The notes beneath the pieces were generated by a model, which was given only the letters and a program-made list of their open reading frames with translations, had not been told where the DNA came from and did not search any database. Position numbers and translations under genes: made by a program. A stretch of 39,599 nt of DNA from Sphingopyxis sp. (GTDB lineage Bacteria; Pseudomonadota; Alphaproteobacteria; Sphingomonadales; Sphingomonadaceae): assembly GCF_016463645.1 (NCBI RefSeq), contig NZ_JAEMQX010000028.1, positions 1-39,599 on the forward strand, in the 5' to 3' direction. Numbering within the stretch: position 1 is the stretch's first letter; each line of letters opens with the position of its first letter. Positions 25,600-33,879 of the stretch are shown one piece after another.

Positions 25600-27303
25600 A
25601 TGATGATGACCGCACTTCGCCGTTCGGCGGCAGGGATGCTTCTTGCAACGGCGCTCGGGAGCGTTTCGCTGGCGGCGCAGTCCGCTGGCGAACCGCTCTA
25701 CGCGGACATCATCTTCACGGGCGGCAAGGTCGTCACCGTCGACAGCGAGGAGCGTATCGTCGACAGCGTCGCGATCCGCGGCAACCGGATCGTCGCTGTC
25801 GGCCGGGCGGGCGAGTGGAAGGGACCGGCCACGAAGGTCGTGGACCTGAAGGGGCGCACGATGCTTCCCGGGTTCATCGACGCGCATTCGCATGTCGCGG
25901 GCATGGCGAATGTCGAGGCGCATCATGTCAATGTGCAGGTCCCGCCGCTCGCCGACACCAAGGCCATCATCGCGAAGCTGCGCGAGGCGGCCGCGAAGAA
26001 GCCCGCGGGTGCCTGGATCATCGGCCAGGGGACCTATAATCAGGTCTTTCCCTCGCGCGAGGAACTGGACGCCGCATTCCCGGACAATCCGGTACGGCTC
26101 GACTGGAGCGCCCATGACAAGATGATCAACCACCGCGCCGCCGTGGTCCTCGGGATGGGCCGGGATTTTCCCGATCCGCCGAAGGGATCGATGGGGCGTT
26201 ACGAGCGGACGGCCGACGGGGAAGTAATGATCATCCGCGACGCCCCCGCGCCGTGGCCGAAGGAAGAATTCACCTATCCCGAGATGAAGGAAGCCGTCCG
26301 CGGCGTCCTCAATGACTTCTATCTCGAGAAGGGGGTAACCACCGTCTCGGACATGTCGCCGGGAGAGACCTACCGCGCCTATGCCGAGCTCGGGAACGAA
26401 GGCCGGCTGCCGACGCGGATCCGGATGAACTATATTGCGCGCGACAATGCCGCCGCGCAAAAGCTCTTTGACACGGGCATCTTCACCGGGCTCGGAAACG
26501 AGTGGTTGCAGGTCGGCGCTCTCAAGCTCTTCATCGATGGCGTGTGGGGCACGACGGCAGCGACATATAAACCGGCGTGGAAGGGATCCGGAACGACCTG
26601 GGTGCCCGAGAATTATGGCGGCACCAGCTTCGACCAGGCGACGCTCGACGCCATCATCCTCTCGGCCCGCGGGCACGGCTGGCAGGTCCAGACGCACGCG
26701 AACGGCGACCGCGCCCAGGATATGGTGATCAACGCCTTCGAGAATGCCAACAAGCTCGCCCCGAAACCGGGCAGCCGCGATCGCATCGAACATTTTGCGC
26801 ATTTCCTCACCCAGGACCCCGAGCGCACCGAAGCGCGGCTGAAGCGGATGGTCGACAACGGCATCATTCCCTCGCCGCAGGTCGCGTTCCTGTGGCGCCT
26901 GACCGACGTCAACACGAAGGAACCCGACGTCAAATTCTTCCCGCTTCGCGAACTGATCGACCGCGGCATGCATCCACCGGGAGGCGTCGACACCGTCGGA
27001 ACGCAGAATTTCGCGACGTCGCCGCTGTTCTCGATCGAGCGCGCGGTACGCCGCGACACGAAGTTCGGAACGATCGTGCAGCCCGAGCAGGCAATCACTC
27101 CGATGGAAGGCATCAAGATGTTCACGATCTGGTCGGCCGAGGCGAATTTTCTGGAGAAATCGCTCGGCAGCATCGAGGTCGGCAAGCTCGCCGATTTCGT
27201 GATCCTCGAAAAGGACCCTCTCGCCGCCCGGCCGGCCGAGATCGACGAAATCCGCGTTTCGATGACGATCCTCGACGGCAAGATCGTCTATGAACGCAAA
27301 TAG
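25600..27303 (+). CDS. Exported amidohydrolase (amidohydrolase_3 / YtcJ-like)
   Basis: 567 residues with an N-terminal signal (MMMTALRRSAAGMLLATALGSVSLAAQ), so it is periplasmic. The metal-dependent hydrolase barrel shows the first ligand motif DAHSH (His97, His99), His366 in QTHANGD and His398 in RIEHFAH, plus the composite beta-domain ends IIFTGGKVVTVD and KLADFVILEKDPL. Family members hydrolyse C-N bonds in amides and N-acyl compounds; the substrate here is unknown. AAGGAG seven bases before the first of three ATGs supports the start. It follows the TonB receptor by 23 bp. Confidence 0.88.
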   Translation: MMMTALRRSAAGMLLATALGSVSLAAQSAGEPLYADIIFTGGKVVTVDSEERIVDSVAIRGNRIVAVGRAGEWKGPATKVVDLKGRTMLPGFIDAHSHVAGMANVEAHHVNVQVPPLADTKAIIAKLREAAAKKPAGAWIIGQGTYNQVFPSREELDAAFPDNPVRLDWSAHDKMINHRAAVVLGMGRDFPDPPKGSMGRYERTADGEVMIIRDAPAPWPKEEFTYPEMKEAVRGVLNDFYLEKGVTTVSDMSPGETYRAYAELGNEGRLPTRIRMNYIARDNAAAQKLFDTGIFTGLGNEWLQVGALKLFIDGVWGTTAATYKPAWKGSGTTWVPENYGGTSFDQATLDAIILSARGHGWQVQTHANGDRAQDMVINAFENANKLAPKPGSRDRIEHFAHFLTQDPERTEARLKRMVDNGIIPSPQVAFLWRLTDVNTKEPDVKFFPLRELIDRGMHPPGGVDTVGTQNFATSPLFSIERAVRRDTKFGTIVQPEQAITPMEGIKMFTIWSAEANFLEKSLGSIEVGKLADFVILEKDPLAARPAEIDEIRVSMTILDGKIVYERK

Positions 27304-27754
27304 GGCGCTCATGGCTGCCGCCTTCGCGGCGATGCTCCTCCTCGGTCCTGCACCGGTGGCAGCACATGGCGACGGCGATCATGTCGACAGATCCGACGAC
27401 CCGCACTGGACCTTGTTCGAAACGGTCACGGTCTCGCAGGCACCGCCCGACTATCGGTATCGTGCGGCGATCCCCGCGAGGATCGAGGCGATGGCCGGGC
27501 AGGAGATGACGATAAGCGGCTATGCCGTGTCGCTCGGACAGGAAGCCGTGACCGACCATTTCCTGCTCGCGCGCTATTCGCCCGAGTGCCCCTATCATTC
27601 CGCTTCACGGCCGAACGAGATGATCGAGGTCCGCCTCGCCCGCCCTGTTCGGCTTCCGCTCGGCCGCGAGATCCGTATCACCGGCCGGTTCGGCCTTCAG
27701 GAAAATGGCCACGCCGGCCTCTTCTTCCGTCTGGAAAACAGCGCGCAAAGCTGA
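27290..27754 (+). CDS. Small exported protein, weakly DUF3299-like
   Basis: 154 residues, with signal sequence MNANRALMAAAFAAMLLLGPAPVAAHG followed by a His/Asp-rich start (GDGDHVDRSDDPH). The mature part has MAGQEMTISGYAVSLGQEAVTDHFLLARYSPECPYHSASRPNEMIEV, which recalls DUF3299 (a 'redefine-and-limit' pattern around a single Cys), but I cannot confirm that. No function is known. ATG 27290 overlaps the amidohydrolase by 14 bp; ATG 27311, with GGG seven bases upstream, is an alternative that shortens the n-region. It ends the receptor–amidohydrolase transcript and is probably periplasmic. Confidence 0.7.
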   Translation: MNANRALMAAAFAAMLLLGPAPVAAHGDGDHVDRSDDPHWTLFETVTVSQAPPDYRYRAAIPARIEAMAGQEMTISGYAVSLGQEAVTDHFLLARYSPECPYHSASRPNEMIEVRLARPVRLPLGREIRITGRFGLQENGHAGLFFRLENSAQS

Positions 27755-27820
27755 CGCGCTCCGAACCAACGGCCGGCCACCGCCCGTACATCCTGCACAG
27801 ATGGGCCTCTCCCCTCGCGG

Positions 27821-27856
27821 GGGCGACACCGGATGGTGCCGCCCTCGCGCCTTTTT
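27821..27856 (+). terminator. Possible terminator after the gab island
   Basis: GGGCGACACC (27821-27830) pairs with GGTGCCGCCC (27835-27844), with one A-C mismatch and loop GGAT, and a five-T run follows at 27852-27856. It lies between convergent genes. The seven-base gap before the T-run weakens the case. Confidence 0.45.
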
Positions 27857-27868
27857 CCCGTGCAAATC

Positions 27869-29365
27869 CTAGCGCAGCGTCGGAATGACGAAGCTCTGGT
27901 CGATGACCTCGCCGCCCGAAGGCCAGCGCTTCGTGACCTTCTTGGCCCGCGTGTAGAAGCGGATGCCGTCCATTCCATATTGGTCGAGGTCGCCGAAGCC
28001 CGAGCGCTTCCAGCCGCCGAAACTGTGATAGGCGACGGGCACCGGGATCGGGACGTTGATGCCGACCATGCCGACCTCGACCTGCGATGCGAACCTTTGG
28101 GCATAGTCGCCGTTGCGCGTGAAGATGGCGACGCCATTTCCATATTGATGGCGCGAAGGATATTCGATCGCCTCTTCCAGCGTCTCCGCGCGCAGGATTT
28201 GGAGCACGGGTCCAAAAATCTCATCCTGATAGGAGCGCATATCGGCGGTGACCCGGTCGATGAGGGTCGGCGCGAGATAATAGCCCGCCTCATGACCCTG
28301 CAGTTCGAACCCGCGGCCATCGACGACGATCTCCGCGCCCTCCGCGGCCGCCATCGCGATATAGGCTTCGACGCGCGCCTTGTGCTCCGCGCTCACGACG
28401 GGCCCGTAATGCGCGTCGGGGTCGGTCGCGGTGCCGACCCTCAGCTTGGCAATTTCGGACACCAACTTCTCGCGAAGAGCCATAGCAGTGCTCTCTCCGA
28501 CCGGAGTGACGACGGGGAGCGCCATGCAACGCTCGCCCGCCGAGCCATAGGCGGCGCCGATAATGTCCGCGACCGCCTGATCGAGGTCGGCATCGGGCAG
28601 GACGATGCCGTGGTTCTTCGCGCCGCCCATGCATTGCACGCGCTTGCCGGCCGCCGCGCCGCGGCCGTACACATAGTTGGCGATGTCCGACGATCCGACG
28701 AAACTCACGGCCTTGATATCCGGGTGATCGAGGATCGCGTCGACCATCTCCTTGTCGCCATGCACCACGTTCAGGATTCCGGCCGGCAATCCGGCCTCGA
28801 TCGCGAGTTCGGCAAGGCGCACCGGAACCGAAGGATCGCGTTCCGATGGTTTCAGGATGAAGGCATTTCCGCAGGCAATGGCGGGCGCGATCATCCAGAG
28901 CGGGATCATCGCGGGGAAATTGAACGGCGTGATCCCCGCCACGACACCGAGCGGCTGGCGCATCGAATAGACGTCGATGCCGGGGCCCGCGCCCTCGCTA
29001 TATTCGCCTTTCAGCAGATGCGGGATACCGCAGGCGAATTCGACGACGTCGAGCCCGCGCTGGATGTCGCCGCGCGAGTCCGCGAGAACCTTGCCGTGCT
29101 CGAGCGACAGCATTTGGGCGAGTTCATCCATGTCGCGTTCGATCAATTCCTTGAGCCGGAACATGACGCGGGCGCGGCGCTGCGGGTTGAGCGCTCCCCA
29201 TGCCGGTTGCGCGGCCCGTGCATCGTCGACGGCGCGCGCAAGCAGGTCGGCCCCGCCGAGCGGCACCTCGGCCTGAACCTCGCCGATTGAGGGGTCGTAG
29301 ACGGGTGCGGTGCGGTCGCCTGCCGTCACAGACCGTCCGCCAATGAAATGATCGATGATGCGCAT
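27869..29365 (-). CDS. mmsA: CoA-acylating (methyl)malonate-semialdehyde dehydrogenase
   Basis: 498 residues. An aldehyde dehydrogenase that turns malonate or methylmalonate semialdehyde plus CoA into acetyl- or propionyl-CoA, in valine, beta-alanine or inositol breakdown. Catalytic Cys280 lies in GSAGERCMALP. The usual general-base Glu motif is replaced by QCMGGAKNH, the hallmark of the CoA-acylating subgroup. The C terminus SFGGWKRSGFGDLDQYGMDGIRFYTRAKKVTKRW is also typical. GGAGGAATT before ATG 29365 is a strong ribosome-binding site. It is divergent from a LysR gene (89 bp between starts) that probably controls it. With gabT it could complete beta-alanine catabolism. Confidence 0.94.
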   Translation of the reverse strand: MRIIDHFIGGRSVTAGDRTAPVYDPSIGEVQAEVPLGGADLLARAVDDARAAQPAWGALNPQRRARVMFRLKELIERDMDELAQMLSLEHGKVLADSRGDIQRGLDVVEFACGIPHLLKGEYSEGAGPGIDVYSMRQPLGVVAGITPFNFPAMIPLWMIAPAIACGNAFILKPSERDPSVPVRLAELAIEAGLPAGILNVVHGDKEMVDAILDHPDIKAVSFVGSSDIANYVYGRGAAAGKRVQCMGGAKNHGIVLPDADLDQAVADIIGAAYGSAGERCMALPVVTPVGESTAMALREKLVSEIAKLRVGTATDPDAHYGPVVSAEHKARVEAYIAMAAAEGAEIVVDGRGFELQGHEAGYYLAPTLIDRVTADMRSYQDEIFGPVLQILRAETLEEAIEYPSRHQYGNGVAIFTRNGDYAQRFASQVEVGMVGINVPIPVPVAYHSFGGWKRSGFGDLDQYGMDGIRFYTRAKKVTKRWPSGGEVIDQSFVIPTLR

Positions 29366-29409
29366 AATTCCTCCTAGTTGAAGGAATCCGGGTTACATCG
29401 GCGAGCTTT

Positions 29410-29435
29410 GCGCTAAAATGCCAACCATCGCTAAA
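29410..29435 (-). promoter_or_regulatory. Candidate LysR operator in the mmsA–lysR divergent region
   Basis: Contains CGCTAAA twice as a direct repeat (29411-29417 and 29429-29435). Read on the minus strand it begins TTTAGCGAT and continues through TTGGC and TTT to GCG, which closely matches 30335-30360 (20 of 26 positions with two gaps). Its location between divergent starts fits an operator. No protein-binding evidence is available. Confidence 0.35.
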
Positions 29436-29454
29436 CAGGTGTGCAGGAAATCAT

Positions 29455-30339
29455 GTGCTGAGCTCGGATCAGATAGGCGCCTTCCTTGCCGTCGTGCGCG
29501 AGGGCAATTGCGTCGCGGCGGCGCGGCGCCTTCGGCTCGATCATTCGACCGTGTCGCGGCGCCTCGCGAGCCTCGAGGCGCAACTTGGAACAAGGCTTTT
29601 CGACCGCTCGCCGCGCGGCCTTGCACCCACCGCCGCGGCAAGCGCCTTTCTCGCGCACGCCGAACGGATCGAACGCGAACTGATCATGGCGGCGGATGCC
29701 GTGTCGCAGCGCGATGCGCCGATCGCGGGAACGGTGCGCGTCGCCACGCCCGAGATATTCGGATCCGGCTTCCTCGCCCCGCTGATACCCGAACTCTCCA
29801 GCCGACATCCCGAGCTGGCCATCGAACTGGTACCGGAATCGCGCGCGACGAGCCTTTCGAAACGCGAAGCGGACATTGCGATCGCGGTACGCCGGCCGGT
29901 GGATGGCCGGCTCTTCTCGCGAAAGCTCACCGACTACCGTCTCGGACTATATGCCGCGCCCTCCTACCTCGAGACCTTCGGCAAACCCGCCTCGATCGAT
30001 GCTCTTTCGGATCACCGTTTCATTTCCTACGTCGACGATCTCGTCGAAGTGCCCGAACTGCTCGTGCTTGGCGGCATGGACCTGAAAGGCAGGGTCGTGT
30101 TCCGGGCGAGCACCAGTGCGGCCCAGATTGCGGCGGCAGCGGCGGGGACCGGCCTCGCGATGCTCCACCACATCGCGGTTCGGGACGACCGGAGGCTCGT
30201 GCGAGTTCTGGACGAGGAGGTCGAAGCGCGCCGAAGCTACTGGCTCGTGATCCATGCCGACCTTCGCCAACTTCCGCGGGTCCGCGCAGTTGCGGACTTT
30301 CTTGCCGAGGCGGTGTCGCACGAACGGGCCAGATTTTAG
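29455..30339 (+). CDS. LysR family transcriptional regulator (divergent from mmsA)
   Basis: 294 residues. The helix-turn-helix is at about residues 15-40 (NCVAAARRLRLDHSTVSRRLASLEAQLGTRLFDRSPRGLAPT), followed by a typical co-inducer domain (GTVRVATPEIFGSGFLAPLIPELSSRHPELAIELVPE). The start is GTG 29455 with AGGA upstream; an ATG two bases earlier is out of frame and hits a stop. The divergent arrangement suggests control of mmsA, which is the standard LysR layout. Its stop codon lies inside a sequence resembling the intergenic candidate operator. The effector is unknown. Confidence 0.9.
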   Translation: MLSSDQIGAFLAVVREGNCVAAARRLRLDHSTVSRRLASLEAQLGTRLFDRSPRGLAPTAAASAFLAHAERIERELIMAADAVSQRDAPIAGTVRVATPEIFGSGFLAPLIPELSSRHPELAIELVPESRATSLSKREADIAIAVRRPVDGRLFSRKLTDYRLGLYAAPSYLETFGKPASIDALSDHRFISYVDDLVEVPELLVLGGMDLKGRVVFRASTSAAQIAAAAAGTGLAMLHHIAVRDDRRLVRVLDEEVEARRSYWLVIHADLRQLPRVRAVADFLAEAVSHERARF

Positions 30340-30344
30340 CGATA

Positions 30345-30399
30345 TTGGCCGTTTGCGGTCGGGCAGCTTTCGGGCATGAAAGGCGAACTTCGGACATTC
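30345..30399 (+). repeat. Dispersed hairpin repeat, copy 2
   Basis: 55 bp from TTGGCCGTTTGC to GGACATTC, between the LysR gene and the convergent MFS gene. It contains hairpin CTTTC (30367-30371)/GAAAG (30378-30382) with the six-base loop GGGCAT. It is in the same orientation as the copy at 14974-15029; the outer stem pair is C-G here and G-C there. Confidence 0.6.
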
Positions 30400-30457
30400 C
30401 GAAAACGTCAGTGCTTTGCGCGCGTGACCAACTGGAACGGACAAGCTCGCCAATGAC

Positions 30458-31780
30458 TTAAGGACTTCGTTTTTCGCTGACGACCGGAACGAGGTCGATG
30501 TCGTCCCGCTTGGCACGGCGTTCGATCACAATGATCGAGATCGCGCTTGCCAGCGTGAGAAGCGACAGCGGCGCGAGAGCGAGCGCATAGCTGTCCGTCG
30601 CATCATGGACCCAGGCATAGACGTTGACCATCAGGCCGCCACCGATGAGGTTGGCGGTCGCATTGATCGCAGCGATGCCGACCGCGGCGCTCGCGGGGCT
30701 GAGCCACCCCGACGCGAGACTCCAGAACGGCCCCTTGAAGCAGTATGCGCCAACAAGGATGCAGGTGAGCATCAACACGACCAACGCAAGCGACGGTGCG
30801 AACGCAGCGAGCGCAGTGCTGAGTGTGATGAGGAGCAGCGGAATGGCGGTGTGCCAGCGGCGTTCGCCCGTCCGGTCCGAATGATAGCCCCAGAGGATCA
30901 TTGCGATTGTCGCCACGCCATAGGGGATCGAGTTGACGAGGCCGGTGGTGAAATCGCTGAGTCCGAAGGACTTGAGGAACTGGGGCTGCCAGACACCGAG
31001 CACCGAGCCCGAAGCCGAGGCGCCAGCGCAGGCCAGCACCAGCCCCCAGAACTGAAGATTCTTGAAGACATGCCACTTGGGCTGGTCTGTTTGGCCGCCG
31101 GTGGGCCGCTTCGACGAGGACATCTCAGCCTCAAGCCAAGCCTTCTCCTCACCCGACAGCCACTTCGCCTGAGCGGGCCGGTCGGTGAGCATCCAGAGGC
31201 AGGCGATGCCAAGGAACGACGCCGGCAGACCTTCAAGGATGAACAGCCAGTGCCAGCCACGCAACCCCCATATGCCGTCCATTGCCAGCAGCGCGCCCGA
31301 GAGCGGCGAGGAAATGAAACTAGCGAGAGGGATTGCGACGGCAAACATCGCGAGGATGCGGCCACGATAAGCCGGCGGAAGCCAATAGGTGAGGTACAGG
31401 ATGATGCCGGGGAAAAAGCCTGCCTCTGCCGCGCCTAATATGAAGCGTAGCACATAGAAGGACGTGGGCCCTTTCACAAAGGCCATGGCGGCCGAGATCA
31501 GCCCCCACGTAATCATGATCCGTGCGATCCAGCGCCGCGCCCCGAACTTTTCAAGCGCGAGGTTGCTCGGCACCTCGACGAGAAAATAGGAGACGAAGAA
31601 AAGGCTGGCGCCGAAAGCAAATTGCGATTTCGTCAGACCGATATCCTCGGTCATCTGAAGCGATGCCATGCCGACATTGGTCCGGTCGATCAGCGCAAAC
31701 AGGTAGCAAACGACGAGGAAGGGCAGCAGACGCCACTGCACCTTGCGCATGACGGTCCGTTCGATTTCGTTTGCGACCAC
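30458..31780 (-). CDS. MFS transporter, ACS (anion:cation symporter) family
   Basis: 440 residues with about 12 membrane segments. The N-terminal region FLVVCYLFALIDRTNVGMASLQM and the segment EAGFFPGIILYLTYWLPPAYRGR (motif A-like loop, Arg-rich) are typical of the anion:cation symporters that import organic acids such as phthalate, hexuronates or tartrate-like compounds. A central cytoplasmic loop (EEKAWLEAEMSSSKRPTGGQTDQPKW) separates the halves. The start is GTG 31780 with AAGGA seven bases upstream. It is last in the leftward operon (29 bp after the hydrolase) and would carry the periplasmic product into the cytoplasm. The substrate is inferred to be a carboxylate. Confidence 0.9.
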   Translation of the reverse strand: MVANEIERTVMRKVQWRLLPFLVVCYLFALIDRTNVGMASLQMTEDIGLTKSQFAFGASLFFVSYFLVEVPSNLALEKFGARRWIARIMITWGLISAAMAFVKGPTSFYVLRFILGAAEAGFFPGIILYLTYWLPPAYRGRILAMFAVAIPLASFISSPLSGALLAMDGIWGLRGWHWLFILEGLPASFLGIACLWMLTDRPAQAKWLSGEEKAWLEAEMSSSKRPTGGQTDQPKWHVFKNLQFWGLVLACAGASASGSVLGVWQPQFLKSFGLSDFTTGLVNSIPYGVATIAMILWGYHSDRTGERRWHTAIPLLLITLSTALAAFAPSLALVVLMLTCILVGAYCFKGPFWSLASGWLSPASAAVGIAAINATANLIGGGLMVNVYAWVHDATDSYALALAPLSLLTLASAISIIVIERRAKRDDIDLVPVVSEKRSP

Positions 31781-31809
31781 GTTCTTGTCCTTACAGTCAG
31801 CGGAATGAA

Positions 31810-32814
31810 TTAGTCCCGTAGGCCCTTGGTAATCGCACTGGATTCAACGGCGTCGAGGTATGCCGAGGTGCAGCGTTCGAGGATCTGAAGATTCCTGCGC
31901 GACTGGTCTTCGCTCAGCACAAAGGGATTGGGACGGCTCGGGACCAGAATTTCGTCAATGATCCGCGGGATGGTCGCATCGCCCCAGCTATGCGTGTTGA
32001 GCGGCACATCGACCTTCAGCTTCTCGGATTCTGCAGTGAACGTCGCAAGCGAATGGATCATCTCGCGGATCGAGGCAGCATTCGGGCGCATACCCTTGCC
32101 GCCCCAGAAGGACGCCATATGGCGCCGCCCGTTCGCCTCGACGGGCGCGAAAACCGAGATGGTACCCTTGGTGTGGCCGGGCGTCGGCAAAAGGACAATG
32201 TCCGTCTTTCCGAGCTTGAGTGTCATGCGCCCCTTCACCGCAGCGTCGAGCGGCCTCATGGACTCCGGAAAGGACAGCTTCCCATCGCCGAACGGAGCAT
32301 CGGCACCCGCGACGATCTTCGCGCCGGTCGCGGCCTTGAGCAGCGGCGCACCGGCGAAATGATCGAAATGCTCGTGCGTGACGATGATATATTTAAGGTC
32401 GCCGGGTTCGAAGCCCGCCTTCGTCATCCAGTCGAGGATCGCGCGTCCATGCGCTTCGCTGCCTCCGGCATCGACAAGAACCAGACCCTCTGAAGTCCGG
32501 ATCGCATAGGCTGCAAGATTCAGATAGCCGAGATAATAGACATTATCGAGGATCTTGGTGCCAAACAGGAAATCCGTGGTTTCCATCACGCTCGGACGGA
32601 ATGGCGCGGGCACCGGATCCACATAATAGCAATGATAATTGCGCATAGCGCGAAGCAGCATGTCATCGCCGGCAATCCGGTCGGCGTCGGCGATCTTCGC
32701 GAGCGCCGTCTCGGGCAGCGGCGTTGCTACCGGCTTCGTCTGGCCCGAAGCACTCGCGGCAAGCGCGAATGACAGAAAGGCTACGGTCCCGGCGATCAGA
32801 CTCTTCTTCGTCAT
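31810..32814 (-). CDS. Exported metallo-beta-lactamase-fold hydrolase (B3-like ligands)
   Basis: 334 residues with signal peptide MTKKSLIAGTVAFLSFALAASASGQ, hence periplasmic. The zinc ligands match the B3 pattern: HEHFDH at 147-152 (His147, His149, Asp151, His152), His214 in TPGHTKG and His275 in LNTHSWGD. The fold includes lactonases, phosphodiesterases and true beta-lactamases; the catabolic operon makes a lactonase or esterase role more likely than antibiotic resistance (inference). ATG 32814 is preceded by GGAG; a GTG at 32829 could extend it. It lies 48 bp after the dehydrogenase gene. Confidence 0.87.
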   Translation of the reverse strand: MTKKSLIAGTVAFLSFALAASASGQTKPVATPLPETALAKIADADRIAGDDMLLRAMRNYHCYYVDPVPAPFRPSVMETTDFLFGTKILDNVYYLGYLNLAAYAIRTSEGLVLVDAGGSEAHGRAILDWMTKAGFEPGDLKYIIVTHEHFDHFAGAPLLKAATGAKIVAGADAPFGDGKLSFPESMRPLDAAVKGRMTLKLGKTDIVLLPTPGHTKGTISVFAPVEANGRRHMASFWGGKGMRPNAASIREMIHSLATFTAESEKLKVDVPLNTHSWGDATIPRIIDEILVPSRPNPFVLSEDQSRRNLQILERCTSAYLDAVESSAITKGLRD

Positions 32815-32862
32815 CGTCTCACTCTCCACATCTGTTCGCCGTCAGGCGCGGCGCTTATCAAT

Positions 32863-33879
32863 TTATGCCGCCGAAGGTAGTGCCGACGGTCCTGCTGACT
32901 TGGCCGCGTTCACGACAAAAGCCGGATCCAGCTCCCGCCCGGCCAGACAATCGAGCACCTGCGTCATCGCAAGAACACCGACCCGTTCCCCGGCCTCGAC
33001 CGTACTCGCGCCGATATGCGGGCTGAACACGACGTTCGGCAGACTCCGTAGATCGGCGTCGAGTTCAGGGGGTTCGAACGGGAAAGTATCGAGCCCAGCC
33101 CCGCCAATTGCACCTTCGCGAAGCGCAACCGCGAGAGCGCCAAGATCCACGAGCCCGCCCCGCGCGGTGTTGATGAGGATTGCCCCCTTCTTCATGGCGG
33201 CGAGTTGCGACGCACCGATCATATTGCGCGTCGCCGGCGTCAGTGGACAATTAAGGCTCACAATGTCACTTTGCGCGATCAAGTCGGCAACATTCGCAGC
33301 CACAGCTTCACCAAAATCCGACGGTTCAATATCGATCGGATCATATTTAACGATCTTCATACCGAAACCGCGTCCGATTCCTGCAAGATGCCGACCGATT
33401 GCCCCGAAGCCGATGATCCCAAGCGTTTTGCCAAAAAGCTCGGTGCCGAGGAAATGCGGCTTGTCCCAATGGCCATCGCGCATGCGCGCGTCGAGATGGG
33501 CAATGCGGCGGGCGACGCCGAGCATCAGCGCAAAGGCCTGCTCGGCAACTGAAATTGCGTTGGCTCCTGCAGCGATCGTCACCGGAATGTTGCGCGCCGC
33601 AGCCGCCGCAACATCAATCGTATCGTAACCGACGCCATGCTTCGCAATGATACGGAGTCCGGGGGCGACCGCCATTGCAGCGTCGGTCATTTCACCAAGG
33701 CGTACGATCACTCCATCGGGCTCGTGCTGCGAGATGAAGTCGACAAGCTCACTGCCGCGCATATAATGATCGCTCGTGGTAACGATCGCACGCGCCGCTT
33801 CCGCCATGTCCATGGCCGGCGCAGCCAGCGACTTGCCGAGAATGACGATCCGCGGCGAGGAATCATTCCGATCGCTCAC
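32863..33879 (-). CDS. D-2-hydroxyacid dehydrogenase (NAD-type)
   Basis: 338 residues. The Rossmann motif GFGAIG is at 157-162 (GKTLGIIGFGAIGRHLA), with Asp180 at the end of strand 2 favouring NAD over NADP. The catalytic triad is Arg240 (NTARGGLVD), Glu269 (FPFEPPEL) and His288 (SPHIGAST). It should interconvert a 2-oxoacid and the D-2-hydroxyacid, and resembles phosphoglycerate dehydrogenase-like enzymes without the ACT domain. An open frame goes up to 33909, but GTG 33879 overlaps the aldolase stop (GTGA) and is preferred. It is between the RraA-like aldolase and the exported hydrolase. Confidence 0.9.
   Translation of the reverse strand: MSDRNDSSPRIVILGKSLAAPAMDMAEAARAIVTTSDHYMRGSELVDFISQHEPDGVIVRLGEMTDAAMAVAPGLRIIAKHGVGYDTIDVAAAAARNIPVTIAAGANAISVAEQAFALMLGVARRIAHLDARMRDGHWDKPHFLGTELFGKTLGIIGFGAIGRHLAGIGRGFGMKIVKYDPIDIEPSDFGEAVAANVADLIAQSDIVSLNCPLTPATRNMIGASQLAAMKKGAILINTARGGLVDLGALAVALREGAIGGAGLDTFPFEPPELDADLRSLPNVVFSPHIGASTVEAGERVGVLAMTQVLDCLAGRELDPAFVVNAAKSAGPSALPSAA

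Noticed and set aside
31810-32814. Calling the MBL-fold gene an antibiotic-resistance gene
   Set aside because: Ligand residues match B3 enzymes, but the operon is catabolic and many MBL-fold hydrolases with these ligands act on lactones or esters.
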